The position numbers were made by a program, and so were the translations under genes. A DNA stretch of 64,000 nucleotides from G963422275 sp963422275 (GTDB lineage: Bacteria > Pseudomonadota > Alphaproteobacteria > Rhodobacterales > Rhodobacteraceae): the NCBI GenBank assembly GCA_963422275.1, contig OY729418.1, forward strand, positions 930,001 through 994,000, written 5' to 3'. Under the pieces are notes generated by a model. That model ran no database searches. It saw nothing but the letters and a program-made list of their open reading frames with translations, and was not told the DNA's origin. Of the stretch, positions 29,144 to 40,223 are shown one piece after another (position 1 is the stretch's first letter; each line of letters starts with the position of its first letter).

Positions 29144-29776
29144 GAAGTGCCGTCCAATTTGGAATCATAACTCGTCCAATTTGGATTGCAAACAAGATCG
29201 GCAATGATGACTGACATGTTGCCGGAAAGTGCAGCGAATCCGAGACCACCAGCTTTTTCTTGGGTTGATTTGCATTTCGCAGACATGGCGATACAATGTT
29301 TCCCGCGTCATTTTAGCGATCAGGCAGATAGACAGCGAGTGGTTTTGGAACTGATTTTCGCAAATTGACGCTTTGACGACGACGATGCCGGAGAGATTGA
29401 AAGGCCGCACCTTGTTGGCAGCGATCAAACTGGGCGAACGGTGCCGGTCGCTGCCTTCCACCCGCCGCTGCGGCCCTGGCCATCCACGCCAAAGTTTCAC
29501 CTGCTTCGCCGGCGAGCAGGTTTGCGGCACCCTGCACATCTAGACGGTCAGTAACCGTCATAGCCAGATCAAGGCCTTCATGCGAGGCTTCCGCGGAGTC
29601 GCGCAAATAATGCCTCGACAGCTGTCCCAACCGGTTCCATCTCGTCGAACTCAGTGCCGACCTCTCCGAGAGCCAGCCCGCCTCGACCATGATTAGACCT
29701 TGCATGTGTTTCAAGAATTGAGCCTTTTCTATAATGGAATCTCTAATCCGGGGATGATATAAATTCACTTCTACGG
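29144..29776. pseudogene. IS1595-family remnant in a non-coding stretch
   Basis: Around 29540-29700 on the + strand, broken frames give TVSNRHSQIKAFMRGFRGVA and a degraded WFHLVELS-like end, the C-terminal part of IS1595-type transposases. Upstream pieces at 29390-29530 resemble the middle of the same protein. Nothing else is recognisable. Confidence 0.5.
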
Positions 29777-30482
29777 TCATTGCAAAATGCGACCTTCCGG
29801 TCTTGGACATGTCGCTCTGAAGGGACCACAACTTCTTGTTTCAACGCCAGATTGAGGGAGATCCCGATGGATTTCTTCATGACGATGGTAGCCAAGCGCG
29901 TGAAACCCGAGAACACGTTGCGAAAGGTGGGCACCCTGATGGACCGGCAGCGCCTGACGGAGGTTTCCGTCCCGGTGCGCTCGCGCCTAGGGGCGGGCGG
30001 GCTGCATGTCGGTCCGGCGATCCAAGTTCTCTTGCTGGGCCGTGGCACTCGTTGTCGGGTCGGGAAATCGAGCGAATGCAGACGGTGCGCATCGACTACA
30101 GGCTGTCCGTCGGCCGTTCGCATCTGAGCGGTGCCCCGCCCGCGCGACGACCTGCCGGTTCACTGGCTATCTGTGCGGCAGGTCTTAACGCGGTGCTTCT
30201 GTCGGAGGCCATCGCCAGCTGCAAGCACGCAGCCTGAAGGTCAAGCGGGTGCGGCGCATCCTATCAGCAGATTGAGATTGTTACCGAGGGGCGTGCCGAA
30301 GCCTGGAGGCAGAGCCGACCTTCAAGGCGATGGCCATGAACTTGCTCAAGGTCGCCAAGCGGATCAAGCTGGCCTCGGCCTGAAGGCAGGAGTCTGTCTG
30401 GCACCAGCCAGCCATCGGCAACCCTCAACCCAGAATCGGTTTCGGAAACCATAATGCAGGAAGAAATGTCTGCTTTCGCAAT
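29777..30482 (+). mobile_element. Decayed IS5-like element (type A), second copy
   Basis: The left end TCATTGCAAAATGCGACCTT and the right end (inward ATCATTGCGAAAGCAGACAT) are inverted repeats related to those of 17030-17703. Frames encode DFFMTMVAKRVKPENTLRKV, SGREIERMQTVRIDYRLSVG and a C-terminal FKAMAMNLLKVAKRIKLAS. It is deleted and frameshifted like the first copy. Confidence 0.7.
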
Positions 30483-30564
30483 GATCTTTTCTTTGCTGAC
30501 CGGACTGGCAATTCCCTTTACCTATATTTTGGCTCAATTCTCGATTCGCAGGCATGTCCTGGCG

Positions 30565-30816
30565 CTAGCGGCTGCGAGGCAGGCTCTCGGCGATGGATGC
30601 CGAGCGCCGCGGCGGCGGGGCGATGGCAGCGACCGACGACCGGCCGGTTCCGCCGGCTGCCCGGTCAGCGCGGTCTTGATGCAACCCCGGATCGAGTTGG
30701 CCGCTCCTGAGGGTCGGAGTCTGTCCCAACCCTGCCCGATTTGGCGCATCGGGGGCTGAAACCGCGCCCAGGAGGCGAAATGCAGAGAAAAATGACTGCT
30801 TTCTCAGCAGTTTTTG
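30565..30816 (+). repeat. Right-end fragment of the type A IS5-like element
   Basis: The block GGAGTCTGTCCCAACCCTGC followed by CGAAATGCAGAGAAAAATGA closely resembles the right end of the copy at 17030-17703 (GGAGTCTGTCCCGAACCTGC, CGAAATGCATAACAAAATGA). No left end is present. Confidence 0.6.
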
Positions 30817-30879
30817 AATGTGTAAACAGCAGATGGAGTGTTTGAGGATGACGTTAGTTCTAACACAGGGAAGGTTTGG

Positions 30880-32187
30880 ATGAACAGTCGGAAAATACTT
30901 ATGCTTTCGCTTTGCCTGGTGTTGTGGATGCAGATACCGGGCCAAGCGCAAGAAACGCCGGGCGAAGCTCAGATCATGTCTGCACTAAGCTCCGTATTGC
31001 CGCCATATTGGTCGGCTGAGTCAGTGGACATCCAAGCTTCTGTCAACGATGGGGACGAGATAGAGCCGCTCTACCGACAACGGTTCATGGCAAATGTGGT
31101 GCCCGATGAGGACCTGTATGCTGCGGCACCCCGCAATCAGGCTTTAGGCCCATTCACAGTGGTCGTTGCGACGAGGGCGGCGGCGGAGCCTCGAAAGTTG
31201 TATGGAATTGCGTCATCGACGCTCGCGCTTGGCCAATGGGAGACGAAGGTCGTGCTGGAGAACTCGGTTGATGGACTGGGGATGCCGCGATCATTTTTCG
31301 ACCGGCCATTGATCGTTGCCGGTTCAAACGAAGCTAATCAAGTTGCGGCGAATCTTTTGAATGCGCAAGAGTTGGTAAAAACCCTTGCGGAAGGGCTTGC
31401 GCGCGCGAGTGCTAATGCGGAAGTCTTGGAGCAAATCGCCGCGCAGGAGCAAGAAGCGCTTGAGGTCGCCAATCGCCAGCGGCTTGAAGCACTGATGGCA
31501 AAATACGAGCAGGAGCGTGCTTCGATCACGGCGACAGCTGAAACGCTGAAGGCGGTGAGTGAAGCGGAAGCGGAAACGGTGGCACACCGTAATCTTGTCA
31601 GCGCCCTCGAGACGCTGGCGGATGAGAAAAAGCGAGCAGCTGAGATAGAGAAACAGGTCGCTACCGCCGAAATAAAGGAAAAAACGGCGCGTTACGATGC
31701 GCTCCTGGTTGCGTTGCGTTCTGATAATCTCTCGCAAAAGCACGCGACGTTCGACTTGGCGATTGCCTCAGATCAAAAACACCTGAAGGAAATGGCGATT
31801 GCGGAAGCAATGAAATCTGGCGACGACGGGCTTCAAGCGAAAGCGCTGATGGCACTGATATCAAAGTCACCAGAGATTGGCATAACAATCTATGGGCAAG
31901 ATGATTCGCTGTCCAGAGAGCACATTTTTGAAATCAAATCTCTTGATGAGAGCAACATGTCTTTTTCTGGAAATTATATATATTCTGGCAGTTATAGCTA
32001 TGAACAGAACTGGCCCAATGGAACAGGTTCAATTCAAAGAGACCGGATATCGTTGCGCGGATGGTTTGAAGAGTATCACGACTTTGCCTGCGTTGTGAAT
32101 GCCCAAGTTAATGATCAGGGTATTTTGGTCGGATCAATGAGATGCAACTCCGATAGCGTCAGTGAAAAAGTTCAGTTGAATTTGTAG
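30880..32187 (+). CDS. Exported coiled-coil protein
   Basis: A 435-residue protein from ATG 30880, preceded by GGGAAGG. The signal peptide (KILMLSLCLVLWMQIPGQAQ) is clear. Residues about 150-310 are a long Ala/Glu-rich coiled coil (for example EQIAAQEQEALEVANRQRLE). The C-terminal domain contains SFSGNYIYSGSYSYEQNW and two cysteines near the end that may pair. I do not recognise the family. It is probably periplasmic or surface exposed. Base composition is lower in GC than the surrounding IS debris, and it is flanked on both sides by transposon remnants, so it may have arrived as cargo. Confidence 0.75.
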   Translation: MNSRKILMLSLCLVLWMQIPGQAQETPGEAQIMSALSSVLPPYWSAESVDIQASVNDGDEIEPLYRQRFMANVVPDEDLYAAAPRNQALGPFTVVVATRAAAEPRKLYGIASSTLALGQWETKVVLENSVDGLGMPRSFFDRPLIVAGSNEANQVAANLLNAQELVKTLAEGLARASANAEVLEQIAAQEQEALEVANRQRLEALMAKYEQERASITATAETLKAVSEAEAETVAHRNLVSALETLADEKKRAAEIEKQVATAEIKEKTARYDALLVALRSDNLSQKHATFDLAIASDQKHLKEMAIAEAMKSGDDGLQAKALMALISKSPEIGITIYGQDDSLSREHIFEIKSLDESNMSFSGNYIYSGSYSYEQNWPNGTGSIQRDRISLRGWFEEYHDFACVVNAQVNDQGILVGSMRCNSDSVSEKVQLNL

Positions 32188-32451
32188 TTTTTCGAAGGCT
32201 CAATTCGTGGGCAGCAGGCATTTTGAACACATCCTCACTCCTCTGTATTCCTCTAGTGGCCATTCCCTTCCCTTCTTTGTGGCAGCCTTCGCGGTTGCGC
32301 AAACTGAGACCGCCACGTCTCCGTACCTGGACTTCGGGGAGTTCAAAACCGTTGTCGATGCCGACAAGGTTGATGCTCTCGATAAGCTCAAATGGGCCGG
32401 AATGCAATTCGTCAACGCGCCGTGGGTGCACGCCGGGATTGTGAGGCGTGA

Positions 32452-33640
32452 ATGAAGTGTTTGGATTTCGGGCGGTTTCGGGCATTCATCCGACAGTTTT
32501 CATGGCTGTCGGCATGGAGGTTCCCGGCGACACCGCTTCCCGAGCTGTCCGACCTGAGGCGAAGACGTAGCAGAATCCAAGACCGACTTGCCGGCCTCGG
32601 CGATCTGAGGCCCGGCACTTTGATCCCGCGATTCCGCAAGTGCGGCAAGCCCACCTGCCACTGTGCAGCAGAAGGAGATACAGGACACGAAACGAGCCGG
32701 TCCTTGACCTGGACCGTCGAGGGCAAGACGCAGACCCGCGTTATCCCTGCAGGAGCCGTCGGGGAGACCCAGGCACAAATTGCGACGCATCGGCGCGCCC
32801 GGTCTCTCGCCCGCGAGCGGTTCGAAGTCAGCGCCCAGATGCGCGACGTGCAACACGAGGCCCTAACGGCCGCTAAAAAAACATCTCGTCGCGGCGGTCG
32901 GACCGGAAGTCGGCCGCGAGCCTGATCGGCGAAGGCGTCATCGATGACTTCCGGGCGATCGAGACCGAAGCGCGGCGGGTGGCGTTGCAGATCATGGGGG
33001 TGGTCGTCACCCGCAGGCTCAATGCCGATCATTCCGACGACAAGGGACCGCACCGGCCCTGCGAGTGCGGCGGCGAGGCACGCTGCGACAGTTGCCACAA
33101 CGGCTTCAGCCCGCGCGATCGCGCGCTTGGCATGGAGGACACCTTCCTGTCGCCGGCGGCGCTTCGCCTGATCGGCATCGCCGCGGCCAGGGCTGGCTTC
33201 GGGGGCTCCAGCACCCTGTTGCGCGAACTGGCCGGTCGCGCCGAAGACGGTGGCGCGTCATGCCAAGGCGATCTGCGGGACCGGCAGCGAGATCGGCGAT
33301 CACGGGACCAGAAAGCGGTGCGAGGAACCCGACGAGGGCCAAGCCGACGAAGTGATCGCCGCCCTGCGCAGCCAGGCAGAGACCTGCGAGGAGTCTCGGA
33401 AGAACGACGCGTGCTTCTCCAGCAACCGCGAGCGCCTGAACTGCCCGAAGTTCAGGGCAATGGGCTTTTGTGTCGCCAGCGGCGTGGTCGAAGGGAGCTG
33501 CCAGAACATCGTCGGCGCTCGCCTCAAGCAGGCGGGCAGGCGTTGGCGCCGTCGACGGCGCCAACGCCATCATCGCACCGCGATGCGACGCGGAGAGCAA
33601 CCGCTTCGACGATTTCCGGGAACGACGCGCTGGCTGCAAA
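32452..33640 (+). pseudogene. ISKra4-type transposase remnant
   Basis: The first frame (from 32452) has LRPGTLIPRFRKCGKPTCHC, the DUF6788-like cysteine module that precedes ISKra4 transposases. The next frame (from 32979) has CECGGEARCDSCHNGFSPRD and RALGMEDTFLSPAALRLIG, the zinc-ribbon part of the transposase. Further frames give FRAMGFCVASGVVEGSCQNI and GARLKQAGRRW, its C-terminal signature. Deletions and frame changes make it inactive. Confidence 0.75.
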
Positions 33641-34382
33641 TCGCATCATATTGCTCTACGAATACGACATCGACACCATTCGCGACACCGAATGTTTGGA
33701 GGATAACAAATACAGCGACTATCGTGCCCTGCTCGTCTGGGCACTACCAACCAAGCAGGTAAATACCGATCTCGAAGCCTTAAATAAAACCGCTCAGCCC
33801 ATGCCCGTATGGCACGAGCTCGCCTTCTCAAACGCCTGCCAACTCAAACAGACTATCGCTGATCTCGACGTCAAAGACATTATGTGGCAACAGATCCATA
33901 ATCCAAAACTGCTCTCAATCGCCCAACTCCCGACCTTCAGCACAACCGACGCAGTCCCAACACCAAAAATCATAGTGCCAGTTCGGGTGTTCGCAGACGA
34001 GGCGCAGAAGTATTTCGCCGAATGCATGCCCTCTACAGACAATCCCCCCGTGCACCGCTCGCTCTGCGGTGCACAATACTGAAAAGTGCACAATTTCCAG
34101 TGACCATTGACTTGCGCGCGCATTCGAGGCGCAATCCACTTGCCTCGGCATTTCCTTTCTTGTGCGGGCCATGTGGTCCATGAAGAAGGTCGATCATTGT
34201 CAACTGTCGCCGGAACTTACAGCAGTCCTGTTCGTCTGGAGGCTTGTGCATTCCCCACCAAGCTTCTCGGCGCAGTGTTTTGATCTGTGCGTCAGGTGCT
34301 GGGTTGGAGTTTTGTGCTTTGCGATTCACCCGCAGTATTGCGGTGACCCCAAAGAATGCGGAAGTCTGGGATCAGGTCTCAT
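33641..34382. other. Stretch with an unidentified + strand frame
   Basis: The frame running out of the ISKra4 remnant stays open to 34082 and encodes YDIDTIRDTECLEDNKYSDY and similar protein-like sequence of about 145 residues. It is more AT-rich than the IS and may be the 3' end of a gene truncated by it. No family was recognised. 34083-34382 holds nothing I can identify. Confidence 0.35.
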
Positions 34383-34740
34383 GACCGGAAGATGACGGCG
34401 GCGGCAAAGTTCCAAGCGAGCTTGCCGTAGCGCGGGCCAATCACGCGGAAACGCATGAGCTGGTGAAGAACCCCTCGACAGGATTGCGCTGCCGGCAAGC
34501 ACCGGATCGACCGACCGCCGCTCCCTTCGGTTGCTCCGGGCGGAAAGGTGCGGCCGCAAGCCATGCTCACGAATCGAATCGAGAATGGCCCGGGAGCGTC
34601 ACAGCCCCGGGCGGCCACGGTGTCGCGTGTCGGGGGCACGCCGACGATGACATGGATCCTGCTGCCCGTCCCGCCCCCGGGAGTGACCAATGGCGAGGTC
34701 CGGGGGCCATAAGCATCAACTTGCTGTCGGATCCTGGATA
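34383..34740 (-). pseudogene. IS5-family C-terminal remnant
   Basis: Reading leftward, the frame ends HQLMRFRVIGPRYGKLAWNF, the usual end of IS427/IS5 transposases (FRRIATRYDKLAxNF). The upstream part is frameshifted. Short pieces of the same type recur at 35270-35600. Confidence 0.6.
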
Positions 34741-34779
34741 TCGCGGTGGTCTATGGCTGCGCGATTCCGGGGGTAGTCG

Positions 34780-35080
34780 ATGGATGGGGATTGGGACGTG
34801 TCGATGTCGTTTTCGCCGCACGGTGGCGGGAGCTGGCGAGCGAGACGGGGGCGTTGAAGGGTCTGCGCAGGAACAGGTCGGTGGAGAACCCGCTGCGCGC
34901 GCTGCCGCTTCATGTCGGGTGCGGCCATTTGCTGCGCGAGACCGCGGGCAGGCTGGCGAAGCTGGCCGACTGCTCCACCATGGCGCTGATGAAGCGGCTG
35001 AAGAAATCGGGGAACTGGCTGTACGTGCTGTGCGCGGAGGATCACGCCGTCGGCCGCTGACGGGGAGTGCTGGTGAGCAC
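34780..35080 (+). pseudogene. IS4-like transposase N-terminal fragment
   Basis: The frame encodes RNRSVENPLRALPLHVGCGH, LLRETAGRLAKLADCSTMAL and MKRLKKSGNWLYVLCAED, resembling the N-terminal domain of IS4-type transposases. It stops after about 100 residues. Confidence 0.6.
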
Positions 35081-35269
35081 TTCAAGTCACTGACGCAGCT
35101 GGGACAAATGCCGAAATGCGACGACGAAAGAGCTAGGGCATGGCTCTGTGGCAAGCTCATGGTCGCGTTGCCGGTGGAAAGGCGCATCCACCATGCCGCC
35201 GCGGTTTCCCATGGGGATGCCGCCTAGAGACGCCGCCGACCGCGCAGCGCTTGGCGTGACTTCAGGCTC

Positions 35270-36318
35270 ATGCTCAGCCAAGCCGCCAGAGACCTCGAAC
35301 CCCGTCGCCCCTTGCTCGGGCGATCGGCTCAACTTGCCCGATGCTTCCTGGAAGCCCCAAAAACAAGTTGACGCTTATGGGTCCGGGGCCTCTTTCCCAC
35401 CCGCCGAGTTGCTGGTGGGCGCGATCGAGCTGTCGAAGGATGGAGTGTCTCCGGCGCTCAAGGCATTGAAAATGCGCCCCCTGCCCCTTTCCCGGACCAG
35501 CGGCTGCAGCGGCTGGATCACAGCCCCTTCCCGATCGGGCAGGTCGCGGCGAGACATCGCCGGCACCTCCATGGCTTGAACGCAAAACCCCTCCGCATCA
35601 TGTCCCGCAACTCATGGCTACACAACCTAGGCCTGAGGGCTAGAGTCTGTCTCGAAAGCGCCAGAGGTGACGCGCCAGAACTTGAAACCATGCCCCACAG
35701 GCACCACGCTTCTGTCGAAAGGCTCCGCAGTGAACTGCCTAGAAACCACACAACCAGGCACAAGCCAACTTTTGTAGCGGCTTTGTTCAGCATTGCAGCG
35801 AAATTTGATGATTCTCTGAGATCGAAAGAGAGCGTTTCTTGAAAAATGCGTTCAGGGAAGGTCTGGACAAGTGCGAGTTTGGCGTGTGCAGGGTTTGTCT
35901 CGTCGGTGTCATGGGCGAAGGGAAGTGCTGGACCTTGCGCGGTGCTGCCTTGGCACCGCTCCGCCGTCGTCTTCAGCCGGCACCCGAGCGAGTCCAGGTG
36001 CGTGGTGGTCTCCCCGAACAGCGTCTTGCCCTGCCCGCGTCGCTTCAACAGGTGGCGAAAGTTCAGGATCGTCGTCTCGTCTGGAAGCGAACCCGACAGG
36101 CGCCGAGCGGATGCGGACGGCTCGATGCCCCATCAAGACGAGATCGCAGAAGTGCAAGCCGTCCATTCTCCAGGAAACACCTCGCGCCGCGTCCGACGCT
36201 TCTTCATGCCGCGCTCAAGTTCCGCAAGGCCCAACTATCTCATCGCTCGCCGCCACCCCGGCTTCAGTTCAAAGGCCTGGCACAGCAAGCAGGACACGGC
36301 AACTTGTTCAGACCATTC
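35270..36318 (-). pseudogene. Overlapping IS5-family debris
   Basis: 35380-35580 on the - strand gives MSRRDLPDREGAV and IFNALSAGD, an IS427-type OrfA remnant. Around 35930-36090 on the - strand, frames give FRHLLKRRGQGKTLFGETTT and RDDDPELSPPVEATRAG, the DETTILNFRHLLE part of IS5 transposases. The stretch directly adjoins the 3' end of the TRAP permease gene. Confidence 0.55.
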
Positions 36319-37623
36319 CTAGAGCTTTCCGGGCAGCCACAGGGCTATTTGCGGGAAAGCCGCAAGCAGGACGGTCCCAACACAGAGAAGGAGAAAGAAT
36401 GGCAGTGCTGCCAGTATCGTACGGCCCATGTCTGCCGAGGTCAGGCCCTGCAGGATGTAGAGGTTGAGGCCCACTGGGGGCGTGAGCGCACTGAGCTCAA
36501 TCATGATTACCAGAAAAACGCCAAACCAAAGTGGATCGAAACCTGCCTGAACGATGAGCGGAACCGCGATTGGAACGGTCATCACTGTCATCGATGTACC
36601 GTCGATGAACATGCCAAGCACTATGTAGAGCACAGCTAGGATCACAAGAACACCGTAAGGCGAAAGCTCCAGCTGAGCGATGCCATTCGTGATCTGCAAA
36701 GGCAGGTGCAGAAAGGCGATCGCTGCGGATAGAAATGCGGAGCAGGCAATGAGTATGCAGATCATTGCCGAGATGCGGATCGTCGCCATGAGTGATTCCG
36801 CCATTAGCTTGAACGAGAACTGGTGGGTCAAGGCGGTGATGGCAATGGCGCATGCCACGCCGACCGCCGCAGCCTCGGACGGAGTGGCCAACCCGGAGTA
36901 AATCGAGCCCAATACGACAACCATCAACACTCCGATCGGAATCAGCTCAAGAATCCCGTAAAAAATCTCGATGATGCGGACACGCTCATGAAGTTCAGGT
37001 TCGATGCCTGGGCGGATCAGAGCGACGATGATGATGTATCCAGAGTAGAGAGCTGCCATCATAAGTCCAGGCAAAAGGCCGGCCGCGAAGAGCTTGGCGA
37101 TCGATACCTCCGCAAGAACTCCGTAAATGATCATCGCGATTGACGGCGGGATAAGGAGACCGAAGCTGCCGGCACCTGCCAGCGAACCTGACGCCATGCT
37201 GAGGTCGTAACCGCGGCGCATCAGCTCCGGAATCGTGATCTTGCCCACCGTCGCGGTCGTTGCCGTGCTCGATCCGCTGATGGCGGCGAAGATCGTGCAT
37301 CCGAAAACATTGGTGTGAAGAAGCCCACCAGGTACACGTGACACGAGCGGCGAAAGGCCGCGGAACAGTCTGAGCGACATGTCGGTCCTGAAAATGATGT
37401 CGCCCATCCAGATGAAGATCGGAATTGCGGCCAGCTCCCATGAAATCGCGCTCGACGAGATAACCTTGGTCGCGATCGTGCCGATCCGCGCCAAGCTGAA
37501 GTCCAAAACGATGTACAACGCGCCTGCGCCAACAAATGCCAGCCCAGCGAAAATCCACATTCCGGCGCCCAGAAAAAGCGCGACCAGGGCGAGCAGGATG
37601 GCTGAGGCCGCCAAAGGGGACAT
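36319..37623 (-). CDS. dctM: TRAP transporter large permease (DctM)
   Basis: 434 residues from ATG 37623 (MSPLAASAILLALVALFLGA), the usual DctM length; the frame extends upstream but only through the DctQ gene in another frame. It has about 12 membrane segments, with GCTIFAAISGSSTATTATVG and ELSALTPPVGLNLYILQGL, which are strongly conserved in DctM. It forms the transport core in the inner membrane, driven by an ion gradient. Last gene of dctP-dctQ-dctM; IS5 debris begins at its stop codon. Confidence 0.93.
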   Translation of the reverse strand: MSPLAASAILLALVALFLGAGMWIFAGLAFVGAGALYIVLDFSLARIGTIATKVISSSAISWELAAIPIFIWMGDIIFRTDMSLRLFRGLSPLVSRVPGGLLHTNVFGCTIFAAISGSSTATTATVGKITIPELMRRGYDLSMASGSLAGAGSFGLLIPPSIAMIIYGVLAEVSIAKLFAAGLLPGLMMAALYSGYIIIVALIRPGIEPELHERVRIIEIFYGILELIPIGVLMVVVLGSIYSGLATPSEAAAVGVACAIAITALTHQFSFKLMAESLMATIRISAMICILIACSAFLSAAIAFLHLPLQITNGIAQLELSPYGVLVILAVLYIVLGMFIDGTSMTVMTVPIAVPLIVQAGFDPLWFGVFLVIMIELSALTPPVGLNLYILQGLTSADMGRTILAALPFFLLLCVGTVLLAAFPQIALWLPGKL

Positions 37624-37643
37624 ATAATGCCGACCTTCCTCGT

Positions 37644-38168
37644 TCAGATCGTCAGGGACTCGTCCCTCTCCACCCCCAGAGCGACAAGACGGCAGAACTT
37701 GACCAGAAGTTGCAGTGCCAGCAGCGCAAGGCCAATGAAGAGGATCGCCTCCGGGATCCAGAGCGGGATGGGAAAATAATGCTGGCTGACCGAGCCTCGC
37801 AGCCAGAGTTTGGCGACGGTGCGCCACTGATAGTACATCAGGCCGAGCACAAGCATCTCGGTCGCGATTATCGCGAAGGCCTCCGTTGCGGCGCGGGCGA
37901 CCGGACGCAGGCGGCGGGTCACCACGCTGATGCGAATCATGCTCCCGCGTTCTAGCGCCCATCCAAGCGCAAGAAACGTGGTGGCGGCAACGCCGTGCCC
38001 AACCAGTGCGTCTGCCATGAATGTCGATCTCGAAAAAAACCGCAGGACAATTTCAAGCAGAATCAATCCGACCATCATCACCAGAATGACCGCCGCAATG
38101 CTTGCCGCGATCCTGTTAAGGATGGATGAAAAAGAACCAATGGCCCTGAGCCACCCGGGCTCCAGCAC
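37644..38168 (-). CDS. dctQ: TRAP transporter small permease (DctQ)
   Basis: About 174 residues with four membrane segments; GWALERGSMIRISVVTRRL is the typical loop after the second segment. GTG 38168, with GGAG 12 bases upstream, is chosen because a start at 38375 would run about 130 bases into dctP; the exact start is uncertain. DctQ pairs with DctM, which starts 20 bases downstream. Confidence 0.85.
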   Translation of the reverse strand: MLEPGWLRAIGSFSSILNRIAASIAAVILVMMVGLILLEIVLRFFSRSTFMADALVGHGVAATTFLALGWALERGSMIRISVVTRRLRPVARAATEAFAIIATEMLVLGLMYYQWRTVAKLWLRGSVSQHYFPIPLWIPEAILFIGLALLALQLLVKFCRLVALGVERDESLTI

Positions 38169-38244
38169 CGGCTGCGATTGCTCCACTATTTCAGGGCAAG
38201 CTTGTGCGCCGGGCCAAGTCTGCCCGGCGCCTTGCTCTTTCCTG

Positions 38245-39258
38245 TCAGTTCCGGACTTTTTCGAATTCTTCCAGAATTCTGACGCCCCGCTCGCCGACCT
38301 CTTCGATCCAGGCAGCGCGAACTTGCGCACCAGCCTCTCCCAGCAGATTGAAAACTGATTGCGGAACATCGTCATCCAAGGTCACGCTCATTCCATTCTC
38401 GATCATTGCGTCATACGAGATTTGGATTGCGTTCTGCATCAGTTCCCAGTTGAATGCGTCGCAAATGGGTATCGCATCCATCAGTGCCTGTTGCGCCTGT
38501 TCTGGAAGACTGTCAAACTCGTCCTTGTTCACGTGGGCGACAAAGAGCGCCATCGCGTAGTTCAACTCGGTAAAGTCGGTCACGTAATCCCAAATGGACA
38601 GCTGCTTGCCGCCGTCCGCCGATGTTAGAACTGCATCGACTCCTCCGGTCGACAATTGCGGCACGAGGTCTGCCCAAGCGATCTGCAATGGTGCGGCACC
38701 CGCAGCCTTGAGTGTCTTGGTTCCGTTCACGTCGTAGGTCCGGATCCTCAGTCCCTTGAGCATGTCGGGAGACGTGATGGGAGCCTTGGCATGAATGCCG
38801 CTCGGCGGATTGGGCATTGCCCACAGCAGAACCATGTTGTTTGCCTCGAACATCTTTGCGTATTCGGGACGGGCGATTTGCCAAAGTTGGTAGACCTGCG
38901 TCGCCGTATTGGCGATGAACGGCAACGAACTCAGGTTGAAGAGTGGATCGATTCCGCCCAGCTGGGTCAACAGGGTCACGGCGGACTGGACGCCCCCGTC
39001 CTGTACTGCGTCGAAATGATCGACGGACTTGTATCCCAGCACGCCACCACCTTGATACGTGATCTCAAGCGTGCCACCGGCCATTTCGTTGACCTTGCCG
39101 AGGCAGAACTTGGACGACTGGCCAGTCAGGGCCTGTTCGCCGTATTCGTCCGCCATGTCCCACTTGATTGTCTCGGCCGTGGCGTGGCTAGCAAATGCGG
39201 CAATTGCCGTCGCACTGACGACAGGCATCAGCTTCTTGCGCCATGCGTTCTTCATCAT
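38245..39258 (-). CDS. dctP: TRAP transporter substrate-binding protein (DctP)
   Basis: 337 residues from ATG 39258, preceded by GGAGGAGAAACC. The signal peptide ends HATAETIKWDMA. Family features include GGGVLGYKSVDHFDAVQDG, GLRIRTYDVNGTKTLKAAGA (with the ligand-contacting Arg) and AWADLVPQLSTGGVDAVLTS. It is periplasmic, catching the substrate for DctQM. The ligand is unknown, but divergent HyuAB genes suggest a hydantoin, lactam or related amino-acid derivative. Confidence 0.92.
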   Translation of the reverse strand: MMKNAWRKKLMPVVSATAIAAFASHATAETIKWDMADEYGEQALTGQSSKFCLGKVNEMAGGTLEITYQGGGVLGYKSVDHFDAVQDGGVQSAVTLLTQLGGIDPLFNLSSLPFIANTATQVYQLWQIARPEYAKMFEANNMVLLWAMPNPPSGIHAKAPITSPDMLKGLRIRTYDVNGTKTLKAAGAAPLQIAWADLVPQLSTGGVDAVLTSADGGKQLSIWDYVTDFTELNYAMALFVAHVNKDEFDSLPEQAQQALMDAIPICDAFNWELMQNAIQISYDAMIENGMSVTLDDDVPQSVFNLLGEAGAQVRAAWIEEVGERGVRILEEFEKVRN

Positions 39259-40223
39259 GTTGGTTTCTCCTCCTCTGCACTCTTCAATCCATAGCGGCAA
39301 CTTGCCGCACGAGTCACGCGAACCGACCGCTTCGGGAGTTGCTTCCCGAGCAAAGCTGGGCAGTGCATCACCCCGCTTTGAGTTCGACATTAATCACTAA
39401 CCAGGCACGCAAGTCAACGCACGGGAAGGACAACTTGCCATAGTTGAAATTGCCCCCGCCCAAGGAAATTGACATCCCCCGGAAATCGTCAGTGCGCTGG
39501 AAGTGCCCGCACACGATGAGCCTGACGATATCCGGTTCGAGACGATGCAGCCCCGCATGGTTCGACCTTGAACTGCCCGTCGTAATGGACAGTTGCGTTG
39601 CTGCTTTTGATCGAGCCTGACTAGTTAAGGAACTTCTGATTTGGAGGGGGTTCCCTAGGATAGAACCGGTGCCAAGACAATCGCTTTTCATTTTCCCGTT
39701 CGGCGGGGTTTCGCAACAACTTGGCTGCACTGGATCATGCCAAGAAGCTTGGCCCAGCCTGCGGCAACCGTGTCAGTGCCGTCTGCAACCCGTACGGATC
39801 GGTTCGTTCGAACAGTCACGGAACATGTCGTGGTCTAAGGTCCCCTGCCCGATCTTCATGAAACGGCTCTCTGATGTTCCCGCATCTTTCCAGGTCGGGG
39901 CATCCCTCGTTGCCGGCAGGAGCGCAAGAAAATGCAGGGGTCAGCATCTCGTGAAGGTCGTGGCGTAGCCGTTGCTGCGCCTAGGGTCTTCTCAACCCAT
40001 TCAAGAACGAGGAGAGAAGCCTGCATGGTGCCTGTCTCTGCGTTGCTTTTGCAGGCACATTGCATCATGGGCAAGAGAAGGAAAACCGGATTCTAAAGAG
40101 ATTGCCCCGCACCAGTCCGGATGGGCTTGAATTCACGCACAGCTGCCGTACAGAAGTGCAAGCCAAAAATCGGTCGCCGCGAGAATGCGGATTGTTTGGC
40201 ATAACCCAGGGAGGAGCTAGGGA
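39259..40223. promoter_or_regulatory. Divergent intergenic region, TRAP operon versus hyu operon
   Basis: About 965 bases without a convincing gene separate dctP (-) from the SDR gene (+) and should carry both promoters. GGGAGGAGCTAGGGA (40210-40222) is the ribosome site of the SDR gene. No regulator gene is present between them. The length suggests loss of a gene or remnant material, but I recognise nothing in it. Confidence 0.4.

Noticed and set aside
36319..37962. A 547-residue DctM
   Set aside because: The first 113 codons overlap dctQ in another frame; ATG 37623 gives the normal DctM length and start.
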